DNA from: an uncultured Lachnospiraceae bacterium
GTDB taxonomy: Bacteria; Bacillota; Clostridia; Lachnospirales; Lachnospiraceae
Direction of reading: 5' to 3'
Assembly (NCBI GenBank): GCA_900544445.1
Contig: UQVK01000007.1
Coordinates: forward strand, 1 to 64,000
DNA: 64,000 bases
Below, in pieces: positions 34,306 to 43,259 of this stretch. Numbering within the stretch: the stretch's first letter is position 1; every line of letters begins with the position of its first letter. Under the pieces are notes generated by a model. It was not told where the DNA came from. It worked only from the letters and a program-made list of their open reading frames with translations, and ran no database searches. A program made the position numbers and the translations under genes.

Positions 34306-34419
34306 TGTGGATCATGTGGAAAATGTGGATATATTTGCAAAATTTCGGTAAAACGGGATTGTGGATAAAAAAATATCCACATCATTCATACACATGAAAA
34401 ATGTGGATATTGTGGATAA
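34306..34419. other. Cluster of seven DnaA boxes
   Basis: Two perfect boxes TGTGGATAA (34360-34368, 34411-34419) and five with one mismatch: TGTGGATCA (34306), TGTGGAAAA (34315), TGTGGATAT (34324 and 34402) and, reversed, ATATCCACA (34373-34381). The stretch is AT-rich with ATATATTTG between. It lies between the dnaD operon and the stop codon of murC. It could be a DnaA titration or control site, or a part of an origin; no dnaA or dnaN gene is in the window. Confidence 0.8.
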
Positions 34420-35820
34420 CTATTGTCCGAGAAGGTCTTCTCCAATGTTTACAACGTTTCCGGCACCCATAGTTATCAACAGGTCACCGGGGATGCAATT
34501 TTCCAGAATAAATTTTTCGATTTCCTCAAAGGAGGAAAAATAATGGCAGTCCGTACCCAGTTTCGCGATTTCCTGACAGAGGAGCGCGGAGCTGATTCCC
34601 AGCGTGTCGGTTTCCCTTGCCGCATAGATGTCCGCCAGAATCACCCGGTCCGCATGGGAAAGGGCATGGGCGAATTCGTGGAAAAAAGCTTTCGTGCGGG
34701 TATAGGTATGAGGCTGAAAAACGCACCAGAGCGTTTTGTGCGGATAGTTGGCGGCGGCTTTCAGGGTTGCCTCGATCTCTGTGGGATGATGGGCATAATC
34801 ATCGATAATGGTGACGCCGCTTAAGCTTCCCTTGTATTCAAAACGCCGGTCGGTTCCGGAGAAGCCATGCAGGCTTTCCGCCGCCTGCGCCATGTCAAGA
34901 TTCAGATAATCGGCCAGAGCCAGAGCGGCCGCTGCGTTCGCGATGTTGTGATCGCCGGGAACGCCGAGACGGACGGGAAGCGTCCGGCCATGAAAGTGCA
35001 GATGGAAGGAAGCGTGTGCTTTTTCGTCATGGGACGTATCCGTGAAGTAATAATCGTTTTCCGGCGAAGCACCGAAGGTAACAACACGACAGGCCAGCCG
35101 GTCCGTGATTTCAGAAAGCTGCGGAATGGAGCCGTTTATAATAAGAAGGCCGTCCTCTGGAATCAGTTCCGCAAAGCGGCGGAAGGAAGAACGGATGTCG
35201 GCAAGATCCTTAAAAAAGTCCATGTGATCTTCTTCTATATTAAGAATGATGCCGACCTTCGGAAAGAAGCTTAAGAAGCTGTTGGTATATTCACAGGCTT
35301 CCGTCACGAAAAGCTCCGATCCGCCTACACGGATATTGCCTCCGATGTCCTTCAGGATGCCGCCCACCGAGATGGTGGGATCCGTATCCGCTTTCAGCAG
35401 AATCTCCGCGATCATGGAGGTTGTGGTTGTTTTCCCGTGTGTTCCGCTGACGGCGACGGGCATCCGGTAATTTTTCATCATCTGTCCGAGAAGCTGTGCC
35501 CGGGTGAGGCTGGGAAGTTTCCGGCGCAGAGTTTCCTGAAATTCCGGATTATCCGCATGAACCGCAGCGGTGTAGACGACCAGCTCCACATCGCTTTCAA
35601 TGTTCTCCGCTTTCTGCGGCCTGCCGTAGTGGATAACGGCCCCCTGCTGTTCCAGACGTTCCGTCAGAGGGGAACGGTTCCAGTCCGAGCCGGAGACCGA
35701 AAAGCCTTCGGAAAGAAGGATTTCCGCGAGTCCGCTCATGCTGATTCCGCCGATGCCGATAAAATAGACATGGACCGGATGATTAAAATCTACCTGATAG
35801 ATATCCTGTATATGAGACAT
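34420..35820 (-). CDS. murC: UDP-N-acetylmuramate--L-alanine ligase
   Basis: Adds L-Ala to UDP-MurNAc in peptidoglycan synthesis. The 466-residue protein has the N-terminal Rossmann start HVYFIGIGGISMSGLAEIL, the ATP loop VAVSGTHGKTTTTSMIAEIL, ILNIEEDHMDFF, GDHNIANAAAALALA and the C-terminal IDDYAHHPTEIEATL plus VFQPHTYTRTK. Full length. It ends exactly at the DnaA-box cluster; AAGGAAGG-type bases and a promoter lie upstream. Confidence 0.98.
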   Translation of the reverse strand: MSHIQDIYQVDFNHPVHVYFIGIGGISMSGLAEILLSEGFSVSGSDWNRSPLTERLEQQGAVIHYGRPQKAENIESDVELVVYTAAVHADNPEFQETLRRKLPSLTRAQLLGQMMKNYRMPVAVSGTHGKTTTTSMIAEILLKADTDPTISVGGILKDIGGNIRVGGSELFVTEACEYTNSFLSFFPKVGIILNIEEDHMDFFKDLADIRSSFRRFAELIPEDGLLIINGSIPQLSEITDRLACRVVTFGASPENDYYFTDTSHDEKAHASFHLHFHGRTLPVRLGVPGDHNIANAAAALALADYLNLDMAQAAESLHGFSGTDRRFEYKGSLSGVTIIDDYAHHPTEIEATLKAAANYPHKTLWCVFQPHTYTRTKAFFHEFAHALSHADRVILADIYAARETDTLGISSALLCQEIAKLGTDCHYFSSFEEIEKFILENCIPGDLLITMGAGNVVNIGEDLLGQ

Positions 35821-35852
35821 AGGAGTGACCTTCCTTTCTGATTCTGATATGT

Positions 35853-35881
35853 ATTATACGCATTGCAGAGAAAAAAACCAA
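35853..35881 (-). promoter_or_regulatory. Promoter of murC
   Basis: On the minus strand TTGGTT (35876-35881) and TATAAT (35853-35858), spacer 17. The rest of the 352-base gap (35821-36172) is A-rich; a lysine-rich open frame there has no ribosome binding site and is not called. Confidence 0.7.
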
Positions 35882-36082
35882 TAGGGAAATGGAAAATGAG
35901 GAACAGAAAACGCAAATTCGTGCATAGATCGAGCGCTTTTGTTGAAAATATGAGAAAAATCGGGAAGAAAAGAGGAAAAGAAACTATTAAAAACACACAA
36001 CTGGCATTGCTGAAGGAAAAGAAATATGTAAAATATCTACTAAATTTGTGGCCTTTTTACAGAAAGAAACTGTAAATAATTA

Positions 36083-36111
36083 TTCACTTTTGCCTGACCG
36101 TGTGTTATAAT
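36083..36111 (+). promoter_or_regulatory. Promoter of glgCD
   Basis: TTCACT (36083-36088) and TATAAT (36106-36111), spacer 17. Just downstream TACGTA occurs twice, forming a small inverted repeat (36118-36133) that could be an operator. Confidence 0.65.
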
Positions 36112-36172
36112 CTTCTTACGTAAATATACGTAAATCAATGCAATACGTGATGCAGGAACATGAGGTGATGAC

Positions 36173-37447
36173 ATGGTTAAGAAAGAAATGATTGCTATGC
36201 TGCTGGCTGGCGGTCAGGGAAGCAGGCTGGGCGTCCTGACCTCAAAGGTTGCGAAGCCGGCAGTATCTTTCGGCGGAAAGTACCGGATTATTGATTTCCC
36301 GCTGAGCAACTGTATCAACTCCGGTGTGGATACGGTCGGGGTGCTCACCCAGTATCAGCCTCTTCGGCTGAATACCCATATTGGGATCGGCATTCCGTGG
36401 GATCTGGACCGGAATATCGGCGGTGTGACTGTCCTTCCCCCTTACGAGAGGAGCGAGAACAGCGAATGGTATACGGGAACAGCCAATGCAATTTATCAAA
36501 ATATCGACTATATGGAGAGCTTCAATCCGGATTATGTTCTGATTCTCTCCGGTGATCACATCTATAAGATGGATTATGAAGTGATGCTGGATTACCATAA
36601 GCAGCGAGGCGCAGAGTGTACGATCGCGGTTATGCCCGTACCGATGGAGGAAGCGAAGCGGTTCGGCATCATGATCACGGACGAGAACGGAAAGATTACG
36701 GATTTTGAGGAGAAGCCGGCGAATCCCAGAAGCAATCTGGCATCCATGGGTATCTACATATTTAACTGGAAGACGCTGAAGGAGGCTTTGATTGCCAGGT
36801 CTGCACAGCCCAACCTGGATTTCGGAAAACATGTCATCCCCTACTGCCATGAAAATGGCGCACCTATGTATGCGTATGAATTTAACGGCTACTGGAAGGA
36901 TGTGGGAACCCTGAATTCCTACTGGGAAGCCAATATGGAGCTGATTGACATCGTGCCGGAGTTCAATCTGTATGAGGAATACTGGAAGATCTACACGAAG
37001 AGCGAGATCCTCCCGCCTCAGTATATCGCCCCGGAAGGTCTGATCGAGCGGAGCATTGTGGGTGAGGGCAGTGAGATAGCCGGGCAGATCTATAATTCTG
37101 TGATCGGCTGCGGCGTGGTCGTCGGAAAGGGTACCGTCATCCGGGATTCCATCATCATGAACAACACGGTGATCGGAGAAGACTGTGAGCTCAATAAGGC
37201 CATCGTAGCGGAGAACGTATCGATAGGAGACGGCGTGAAAATGGGAATCGGCGAAGAGGCTGAAAACGATGTGGCCCCTCACATCTATAACAGCGGAATC
37301 GCCACCGTCGGAGAGAAGAGCGTGATCCCGAAGGGCGTTTCCATCGGAAAGAATACGGTCATTTTCGGTGTGACAGAAGGAGCGGATTATCCGGACGGCG
37401 TTCTTTCAGGCGGAAAATCTATCATTAAGGCAGGTGAGGAAAAGTGA
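36173..37447 (+). CDS. glgC: Glucose-1-phosphate adenylyltransferase
   Basis: Makes ADP-glucose for glycogen synthesis. The 424-residue protein has the nucleotidyltransferase start [86 protein letters not shown], and a C-terminal left-handed beta-helix with hexapeptide repeats (about 290-400). Its stop overlaps the glgD start, so a GlgC/GlgD heteromer as in Firmicutes is likely. Confidence 0.97.
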   Translation: MVKKEMIAMLLAGGQGSRLGVLTSKVAKPAVSFGGKYRIIDFPLSNCINSGVDTVGVLTQYQPLRLNTHIGIGIPWDLDRNIGGVTVLPPYERSENSEWYTGTANAIYQNIDYMESFNPDYVLILSGDHIYKMDYEVMLDYHKQRGAECTIAVMPVPMEEAKRFGIMITDENGKITDFEEKPANPRSNLASMGIYIFNWKTLKEALIARSAQPNLDFGKHVIPYCHENGAPMYAYEFNGYWKDVGTLNSYWEANMELIDIVPEFNLYEEYWKIYTKSEILPPQYIAPEGLIERSIVGEGSEIAGQIYNSVIGCGVVVGKGTVIRDSIIMNNTVIGEDCELNKAIVAENVSIGDGVKMGIGEEAENDVAPHIYNSGIATVGEKSVIPKGVSIGKNTVIFGVTEGADYPDGVLSGGKSIIKAGEEK

Positions 37448-38562
37448 GAGCGATAGGAATTATTTTGGCCGGCGGCAATAATCACAGAATGAAGGAGCTT
37501 TCCAGAAAAAGAGCCATCGGAGCGATGCCGATCGCGGGCAGCTACAGAAGCATTGACTTCGCGCTCAGCAATATGACGAACTCTCATATCCAGAAGGTTG
37601 GCGTGTTCACCCAGTACAACGCCAGAAGCCTGAACGAGCATCTGAATTCCTCCAAATGGTGGGATTTTGGGCGCAAGCAGGGCGGCCTGTTCATATTCAC
37701 GCCCACGGTAACGGCGGATAACAGCTTCTGGTACAGAGGCACGGCGGATGCCATGTATCAGAATCTTTCCTTCTTAAAGAGCAGCCATGAGCCTTATGTG
37801 GTCATCGCATCCGGCGACTGCGTATATAAGATGGATTATAATAAGGTTCTGGAATACCATATTGAGAAGAAAGCGGATATTACCATTGTCTGCAAGGAAA
37901 TGCCTGCCGGAACCAATCTGGAACGCTACGGCACCATCAAGATGAATGAGGACAGCAGGATCGAGGAATTTGAGGAAAAGCCCATCGTCGCAAAGTCCAA
38001 CACGATCTCCTGCGGGATCTACGTGATCCGCAGAAGACTGCTGATCGAGATGATCGAGCGCTGCGCGATGGAGGACAGATACGACTTCGTCAAGGATATC
38101 CTGATCCGCTATAAGAATCAGAAAAGGATCTATGGCTATAAAATTAAGGAATACTGGCGTAATATCGCTTCCGTAGAAGATTATTTTGCCACCAATATGG
38201 ATTTCCTGAAGCCGGAGATTCGAAATTATTTCTTCCACCAGTATCCGGATATTTACTCCAAGGTGGACGACCTTCCTCCCGCAAAGTACAATGTGGGCGT
38301 CAAGGTTTCGAACAGCCTGATTTCAAGCGGCTGCATTATCAACGGAACGGTGGAGGATTCGGTTATTTTCAAAAAATCCTTTATCGGGAATAACTGCTAC
38401 ATCAAGAATTCCATTATCTTAAATGACGTATATATCGGCGACAACACACACATCGAAAACTGCATCGTAGAGAGCCGGGATACGATCCGGGCTAACACTT
38501 ATTATAAGGGTGAAGATGGAATTAAGATTGTGGTTGAAAAGAATGAAAGGTATGTCATCTGA
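37444..38562 (+). CDS. glgD: GlgD subunit of glucose-1-phosphate adenylyltransferase
   Basis: Regulatory partner of GlgC. The 372-residue protein resembles GlgC but with a changed nucleotide loop: [20 protein letters not shown] instead of GGQGSRL, which fits a subunit with little catalytic activity of its own. [34 protein letters not shown] and a C-terminal beta-helix are kept. Start is GTG at 37444, overlapping the glgC stop (GTGA). A rest of glycogen genes is not in the window. Confidence 0.95.
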   Translation: MRAIGIILAGGNNHRMKELSRKRAIGAMPIAGSYRSIDFALSNMTNSHIQKVGVFTQYNARSLNEHLNSSKWWDFGRKQGGLFIFTPTVTADNSFWYRGTADAMYQNLSFLKSSHEPYVVIASGDCVYKMDYNKVLEYHIEKKADITIVCKEMPAGTNLERYGTIKMNEDSRIEEFEEKPIVAKSNTISCGIYVIRRRLLIEMIERCAMEDRYDFVKDILIRYKNQKRIYGYKIKEYWRNIASVEDYFATNMDFLKPEIRNYFFHQYPDIYSKVDDLPPAKYNVGVKVSNSLISSGCIINGTVEDSVIFKKSFIGNNCYIKNSIILNDVYIGDNTHIENCIVESRDTIRANTYYKGEDGIKIVVEKNERYVI

Positions 38563-38582
38563 AGATAAAAGGGGGAACTCAC

Positions 38583-38858
38583 ATGAAGATTACAGACGTA
38601 CGTGTGCGTAAGATCACCAAGGAAGGAAAGATGAAAGCCATCGTTTCTATCACGATAGACGATGAATTTGTGGTACACGACATTAAAGTAATTGAAGGCG
38701 AGAAAGGGCTTTTCATTGCAATGCCCAGCAAAAAGGCCACCGATGGAGAATACCGGGACATTGCTCATCCGATTAATCAGACCACAAGAGAGAATATCCA
38801 GGGCATCATTCTGGACAGATATGAACAGGCACTGATGGAGCCGGACGAGCTGGCATGA
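38583..38858 (+). CDS. spoVG: Septation regulator SpoVG
   Basis: RNA/DNA-binding regulator of division and sporulation. The 91-residue protein has [61 protein letters not shown] and a helical end. It is close to the usual SpoVG length. It follows glgD by 20 bases; the T-box leader of thrS follows. Confidence 0.97.
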   Translation: MKITDVRVRKITKEGKMKAIVSITIDDEFVVHDIKVIEGEKGLFIAMPSKKATDGEYRDIAHPINQTTRENIQGIILDRYEQALMEPDELA

Positions 38859-38880
38859 GACTGCCATCCCCAAAAAAGTA

Positions 38881-38909
38881 TTGACTTTCAATTCTGTGGA
38901 TGCTAGTAT
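38881..38909 (+). promoter_or_regulatory. Promoter of thrS
   Basis: TTGACT (38881-38886) and TAGTAT (38904-38909) with a 17-base spacer, just after spoVG. Confidence 0.75.
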
Positions 38910-38916
38910 ACTGATA

Positions 38917-39202
38917 ACGTAAAGGCAATGAAGGAAAGAGTAGCCTGCCGCGGGCATAGACCAGAGAGAGGGACATTGGCTGAAAGCCCCTTTATGCCGG
39001 GTACGGGGAAGACCACTCCGGAGCCGCTGTAGGAAGGAACAGTAGATTCTGTTTCCGAAAGTACAGACGTGAATCCGCGTTAAGGATGAGGATTTGGAAG
39101 AATCTGAAGTGAAAAAATAAGGTGGAACCGTGCGTCATGCACATAAGCTGATGACTGCACCCTTAGAAAAGCGGAGAACCGTTTTTCTAAGGGTGTTTTT
39201 TT
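38917..39202 (+). promoter_or_regulatory. Threonine T-box riboswitch with terminator
   Basis: A tRNA-sensing leader. Stem I contains the distal-loop text AGAGAGGGACATTGGCTGAA and a specifier region GGGAAGACCACTCCGGAGC in which ACC (39012-39014) is a Thr codon. The T-box itself is GGTGGAACCGTGCG (39121-39134). The terminator is CACCCTTAGAAAA (39158-39170) paired with TTTTTCTAAGGGTG (39182-39195) and then T7. Uncharged tRNA-Thr should allow read-through into thrS. Confidence 0.93.
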
Positions 39203-39288
39203 CATGAAAGCGTTGTCAGATGTCGGCGCAGCAGACGGCTTTCATGTGTACGCGCACATCAGTTATTCTGGAAAGGAGAATGCGAAAC

Positions 39289-41046
39289 ATGGACGTAATT
39301 CTGAAGGATGGAAGCAGAGGCGAGCAGGAGTTTGCGGACAAGGACGGAGCGAGAACCTTCCGTCATACGACTTCCCATATTCTGGCACAGGCGGTAAAGC
39401 GCCTGTATCCGGATACGAAGCTGGCGATCGGACCGGCAATTGAGGATGGCTTCTATTATGATTTTGAGTTTAAGGAGCCCATTTCCAGCGAGGATTTTTC
39501 CGCAATCGAAAAGGAAATGAAGAAGATTGTGAAGGAGCGCCTGCCGCTGGAGCGCTTTACGCTTTCCCGTGATGAGGCGATCGCCTTCATGAAGGAGAGA
39601 AACGAAGACTATAAGGTGGAGCTGATCGAGGATCTGCCGGAGGATGCGGTAATCAGCTTTTACCGTCAGGGCGAATTCGTGGATCTGTGCGCAGGCCCGC
39701 ATCTGGACAATACCAAATATGTGAAGGCCATCAAGCTCACCAGCCTGGCGGGAGCCTACTGGAGAGGCAGCGAAAAGAATAAGATGCTCACCAGGATCTA
39801 CGGCACCTCCTTCCCGGATAAGGAGCAACTGAAGGAGTATCTGGATCGGATCGAGGAGGCGAAGAAGCGGGATCACCGCAAGCTGGGAAAGGAGCTGGGC
39901 ATTTTCACCATCATGGAGGAAGGCCCCGGATTCCCGTTCTTCCTTCCCAAGGGAATGGTGCTGAAGAACATCCTGATCGATTACTGGAGAAGACTGCATG
40001 ACAGAGAGGGCTATCAGGAGATCTCCACGCCCATCATTCTGAACCGGAAGCTCTGGGAGACCTCCGGACACTGGGATCATTATCGGGAAAACATGTACAC
40101 CACCGTGATCGATGGCGAGGACTACGCGGTGAAGCCCATGAACTGCCCGGGCGGCATGCTGGTATATAAATCCCAGCCCCGTTCCTACCGGGATCTGCCG
40201 CTTCGTATCGGCGAGCTGGGACTGGTGCACCGTCATGAAAAGTCCGGCCAGCTTCACGGCCTGATGCGCGTGCGCTGCTTCACTCAGGATGATGCGCATA
40301 TTTTCATGACCAGGGAACAGATTACGGATGAAATCAAGGGCGTGATGCGCCTGATTGATGAGGTCTACAGCCGTTTTGGACTGACCTATCATATGGAGCT
40401 GTCCACCAGACCCGAAGACAGCATGGGAAGCGACGAGGATTGGGAGATTGCAACCGATGCGCTTCGTAAGGCATTGGATGAGGTAGGAAAAGGATATGTG
40501 GTGAATGAAGGAGACGGCGCGTTCTATGGCCCGAAGATTGATTTCCATCTGACCGATTCCCTTGGAAGAACCTGGCAGTGCGGAACCATCCAGCTCGACT
40601 TCCAGCTTCCGCAGCGCTTTGAGGCGGAATATATGGGAGCGGACGGCGAGAAGCACCGCCCGATCATGATCCACCGTGTAGTATATGGAGCACTTGAGCG
40701 TTTCATCGGCATCCTGATCGAGCATTACGCGGGCAAGTTCCCGGTATGGCTGGCTCCGGTGCAGGTGAAGGTCCTTCCCATTTCCGAGAAATTCTTCGGA
40801 TTCGGAGAGGAGATTCTGAAGAAGCTTAAAGATGCCGGCATCCGCTGCGAAATGGATCAGCGCGATGAAAAGATCGGCTACAAGATCCGCAGCGCCCAGA
40901 TGGAGAAGGTTCCCTATATGCTCATCGTAGGCCAGAAGGAAGAAGAGACCGGAACCGTTTCCGTCAGAAGCAGGGACGACGGCGATCTGGGAAGCCAGGA
41001 GCTTGACGCCTTTATCCAGAAGGTTGTAGAAGAAGGAAAAGAATAA
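39289..41046 (+). CDS. thrS: Threonine--tRNA ligase without TGS domain
   Basis: Charges tRNA-Thr. The 585-residue protein starts MDVILKDGSRGEQEFADKDG and goes straight into the N2 editing domain (FRHTTSHILAQAVKRLYP, VDLCAGPHLDN, AYWRGSEKNKMLTRIYG), then the class II core (MNCPGGMLVYK, HRHEKSGQLHGLMRVRCFTQDDAHIF) and anticodon-binding domain (PVWLAPVQVKVLPI). The roughly 60-residue TGS domain at the front of most ThrRS is missing. The ATG at 39289 follows AAAGGAG at ten bases; ATG 39280 is too near that site. Confidence 0.95.
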   Translation: MDVILKDGSRGEQEFADKDGARTFRHTTSHILAQAVKRLYPDTKLAIGPAIEDGFYYDFEFKEPISSEDFSAIEKEMKKIVKERLPLERFTLSRDEAIAFMKERNEDYKVELIEDLPEDAVISFYRQGEFVDLCAGPHLDNTKYVKAIKLTSLAGAYWRGSEKNKMLTRIYGTSFPDKEQLKEYLDRIEEAKKRDHRKLGKELGIFTIMEEGPGFPFFLPKGMVLKNILIDYWRRLHDREGYQEISTPIILNRKLWETSGHWDHYRENMYTTVIDGEDYAVKPMNCPGGMLVYKSQPRSYRDLPLRIGELGLVHRHEKSGQLHGLMRVRCFTQDDAHIFMTREQITDEIKGVMRLIDEVYSRFGLTYHMELSTRPEDSMGSDEDWEIATDALRKALDEVGKGYVVNEGDGAFYGPKIDFHLTDSLGRTWQCGTIQLDFQLPQRFEAEYMGADGEKHRPIMIHRVVYGALERFIGILIEHYAGKFPVWLAPVQVKVLPISEKFFGFGEEILKKLKDAGIRCEMDQRDEKIGYKIRSAQMEKVPYMLIVGQKEEETGTVSVRSRDDGDLGSQELDAFIQKVVEEGKE

Positions 41047-41077
41047 AGAGCGAAAAGTCTGTGACAGATCAGATAAA

Positions 41078-41122
41078 GCAGAAAGGGCCGCCCGGTATTT
41101 TCCCGGACGGTCCTTTCTGTGC
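41078..41122 (+). terminator. Hairpin after thrS
   Basis: GCAGAAAGG..CCGCCCGG and CCGG.CGG.CCTTTCTGTGC form a long imperfect stem after the thrS stop, without a clear T tract. Confidence 0.6.
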
Positions 41123-41126
41123 AGGT

Positions 41127-41170
41127 GTGCCTGGCGGACGGCTGCATGGATGGGTAAGCCCGTTTAGCAG
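41127..41170 (+). repeat. Intergenic repeat, copy C (partial)
   Basis: GGACGGCTGCATGGATGGGT followed by AAGCCCGTTTAGCAG matches the core of copies A and B (GCCGCAT-ATGGGC...CAG) but the right half is lost. Like them it lies right beside a transcription terminator. The remaining gap to 41320 is AT-rich with no gene. Confidence 0.55.
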
Positions 41171-41319
41171 AATCCTGGCGTAGAAAGAAACAAAAATACA
41201 ATTCTATGCAACAAACAATATAGATGGAAATAAGAGAACTATCTAAAATAAAAGAGAAAAAAGATTCCTCTGAGAAGCAAAAAGCAAAAATAAATTGAGA
41301 TGTATGGGAAGGAGATATT

Positions 41320-42450
41320 ATGGTAAAACTGACACCGCCCATGGGGTGGAATTCCTGGAACACCTTCGGGGCAAACATCAATGAGGCACTGATCAAGGAA
41401 ACGGCGGACGCGATGGTGGAGAGCGGGCTGCTGGAAAAGGGGTACGAATACCTGGTCATTGACGACTGCTGGTCCTTAAAGACCAGAGATGAAAATGAGC
41501 GGCTGGTGCCGGACCCGGAGAAGTTTCCGAACGGCATGAAGGCTGTGGCAGATTATGTGCACAGCAAGGGACTGAAGTTCGGTATGTATTCCTGTGCCGG
41601 AAATCTGACCTGCGCCGGTTATCCGGGCAGCTTCGAGCATGAGTTCATCGATGCCAAAACCTTTGCGGAGTGGGGCGTGGATTTCCTGAAGTACGATTAC
41701 TGCTATCACAGCCCTATCATTCACGGACAGTATTTGTACCGCAGAATGGGACTCGCTCTCGAAAACTGCGGACGTGACATCCTCTTTTCCGCCTGCTCCT
41801 GGGGAAGCGACCAGACCCATGAATGGATCAAGACGTCAGCGGCTTCCATGTGGCGCTCCACAGGGGATATTTTTGATACCTGGGAATCCGTGAAGGATCT
41901 GACAAAGCAGCAGGAGAAGCTGCATCCTTACAACGGCGTGGGCTGCTTCAACGATATGGACATGCTGATCGTTGGCATGTACGGCAAAGGAAACGTGGGA
42001 CTGGAGGGCTGCACGGATACCCAGTATAAGACCCATTATTCCATCTGGGCGCTGCTGGGCTCTCCTCTGATGATCGGCTGCGATATCCGGAACATGAATG
42101 AAGAAACCAGGAAAATCCTCTGCAACGAGGAACTCATCGCCATCAATCAGGACAGGGCCTGCCGCCAGCCGGTGAAGTTAAACGGCATCTGGGCCGGAGA
42201 CGATATGGTCATTTATTCCCGCCAGCTGGAAAACGGCGACGTTGCCATCGGCCTGTTCAACCTGAGCGAAGAGAAGGCTGCCGCCCGCTTCAATCTGGAT
42301 GAAATCGGACTGGGCTTCTCCACGGGAAAGACACTGGATATGTACGAGGTCTGGACCGGCGAGAACTTCCGGGTGGATAATTCCACGGTGATCCGGGAAC
42401 TGGAACCCTTCGCCTGTGAGGTATACCGCGCAAAGGTGGTCGATCTGTAA
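41320..42450 (+). CDS. Alpha-galactosidase, glycoside hydrolase family 27
   Basis: Releases terminal alpha-galactose, for example from melibiose or raffinose. The 376-residue protein has the GH27 opening LTPPMGWNSWNTFGANI, YLVIDDCWSL, LKFGMYSCAGNLTCAGYPGS, the nucleophile Asp in VDFLKYDYCYH and the acid/base Asp in CFNDMDMLIVGM, and a short beta-sandwich end. No signal peptide, so it acts inside the cell. A GGAAGGAG site precedes the ATG. Overlaps the next start by one base. Confidence 0.95.
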   Translation: MVKLTPPMGWNSWNTFGANINEALIKETADAMVESGLLEKGYEYLVIDDCWSLKTRDENERLVPDPEKFPNGMKAVADYVHSKGLKFGMYSCAGNLTCAGYPGSFEHEFIDAKTFAEWGVDFLKYDYCYHSPIIHGQYLYRRMGLALENCGRDILFSACSWGSDQTHEWIKTSAASMWRSTGDIFDTWESVKDLTKQQEKLHPYNGVGCFNDMDMLIVGMYGKGNVGLEGCTDTQYKTHYSIWALLGSPLMIGCDIRNMNEETRKILCNEELIAINQDRACRQPVKLNGIWAGDDMVIYSRQLENGDVAIGLFNLSEEKAAARFNLDEIGLGFSTGKTLDMYEVWTGENFRVDNSTVIRELEPFACEVYRAKVVDL

Positions 42451-42641
42451 TGTCTGTCTGCGTAAAATGCGGGAAAACCCTGACCTATAATGAGATCGGG
42501 GCCTACCGGAAATTCGTGAACCGGGGAGGAAAAGACTTCCTGTGTAAGGAGTGCCTGGCCAAACGGCTGGGCATCTCCCCGGAAAGAATCGATCAGAAAA
42601 TAGAAGAGTTTAAACTGCAGGGCTGTACCCTTTTCGTATGA
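42450..42641 (+). CDS. Small zinc-ribbon-like protein
   Basis: A 63-residue protein, not assigned to a family. MSVCVKCGKTLTYNE and DFLCKECLAKRLG give a CxxC-CxxC pair likely to bind zinc; the end is helical (ERIDQKIEEFKLQGCTLFV). Its ATG overlaps the stop of the GH27 gene (TAATG), so it is translated with it, though a role in sugar use is not evident. Confidence 0.75.
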   Translation: MSVCVKCGKTLTYNEIGAYRKFVNRGGKDFLCKECLAKRLGISPERIDQKIEEFKLQGCTLFV

Positions 42642-42655
42642 AGATGAGAAGGGGC

Positions 42656-42698
42656 AGAAAAAATGGAGCCGCAGCCGTTTGAAAAGGGGCTGCGGCTC
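42656..42698 (-). terminator. Terminator of the membrane protein gene
   Basis: GAGCCGCAGCC (42666-42676) and GGCTGCGGCTC (42688-42698) are perfect inverted repeats; on the minus strand T6 follows the stem. Confidence 0.85.
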
Positions 42699-42735
42699 GT
42701 GATACAAGCGAAAGGGGACAGAACCACATTATCGC

Positions 42736-43068
42736 TCACAGCAGAAACAGCTTTATGATTCCGCCTGCCACAGAGATTGTGACCAGAAGGCGCGCCGCCA
42801 TACGGGCCTTATCCTCTGAAGAGCGGATATGCAGTACAATGCCGGCCACACTGAGAAAACCAATTGCCCAGGTGATGAGCCTTTCCAGGGTGTAGTTGGT
42901 GGGAAGGCCAGTGGCGCTGACGACAGCTATGAACATTCCCCACACTGCCATGATATAGAAGATAACCTGCCGTGCCACGGGACTTTTCATCAGATACAGC
43001 AGGGAAATTCCCACCACGCTGATTACGCTCATTACAATAAACAGAATCATCAAAAGTCCTAATGCCAT
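42736..43068 (-). CDS. Small integral membrane protein, function unknown
   Basis: A 110-residue protein with about four membrane helices: MALGLLMILFIVMSVISVVG, a second with VIFYIMAVWGMFIAVVSA, a third with LITWAIGFLSVAGIVL, and a last one with LLVTISVAGGIIKLFLL. No motif beyond hydrophobicity. The ATG at 43068 lies behind GCGAGGAAAAT, which is the tail of the modular hairpin leader element, so its translation start is set by that element just as for rpiB and upp. Confidence 0.75.
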   Translation of the reverse strand: MALGLLMILFIVMSVISVVGISLLYLMKSPVARQVIFYIMAVWGMFIAVVSATGLPTNYTLERLITWAIGFLSVAGIVLHIRSSEDKARMAARLLVTISVAGGIIKLFLL

Positions 43069-43195
43069 ATTTTCCTCGCTTTCCGCCGCCGAATAGGCGG
43101 CATTTAATTTGTAAGAATTTGCCTGAGAAGGCAAATTCCAGGCCGAGCCGGAGGCCCGGCCGCCTCGCTTTCCGCCGCCGAACAGGCGGCATTTG
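43069..43195 (-). repeat. Modular hairpin leader element, copy 3 (partial plus full)
   Basis: Read on the minus strand: a partial unit with hairpin C (GCCGCC TGTTC GGCGGC) and tail GGAAAGCGAGG, then a full unit with A (GGCCG.GCC..GGC.CGGCC), CCTGGAA, B (GAATTTGCC TTCTCA GGCAAATTC), AAATTAAATG, C (GCCGCC TATTC GGCGGC) and tail GGAAAGCGAGG before the ATG. Order, linkers and tail match copies 1 and 2 although stem bases differ. Confidence 0.8.
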
Positions 43196-43259
43196 TTTTT
43201 GATGGCTTTACTTTATCATGAGATTATAAGGAAAATTTTGAGGCAATTCTGAAGAAATT

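Noticed and set aside
34306-34419. Standard chromosomal origin oriC
   Set aside because: No dnaA-dnaN pair beside it; kept only as a possibility within the finding.
35863-36075. 70-codon Lys-rich frame between murC and glgC
   Set aside because: TTG start, no Shine-Dalgarno, and the composition simply reflects an A-rich intergenic region with two promoters.
42450-42641. C-terminal extension of the GH27 gene after a frameshift
   Set aside because: GH27 ends at normal length and the small protein has its own Cys pairs and start codon.
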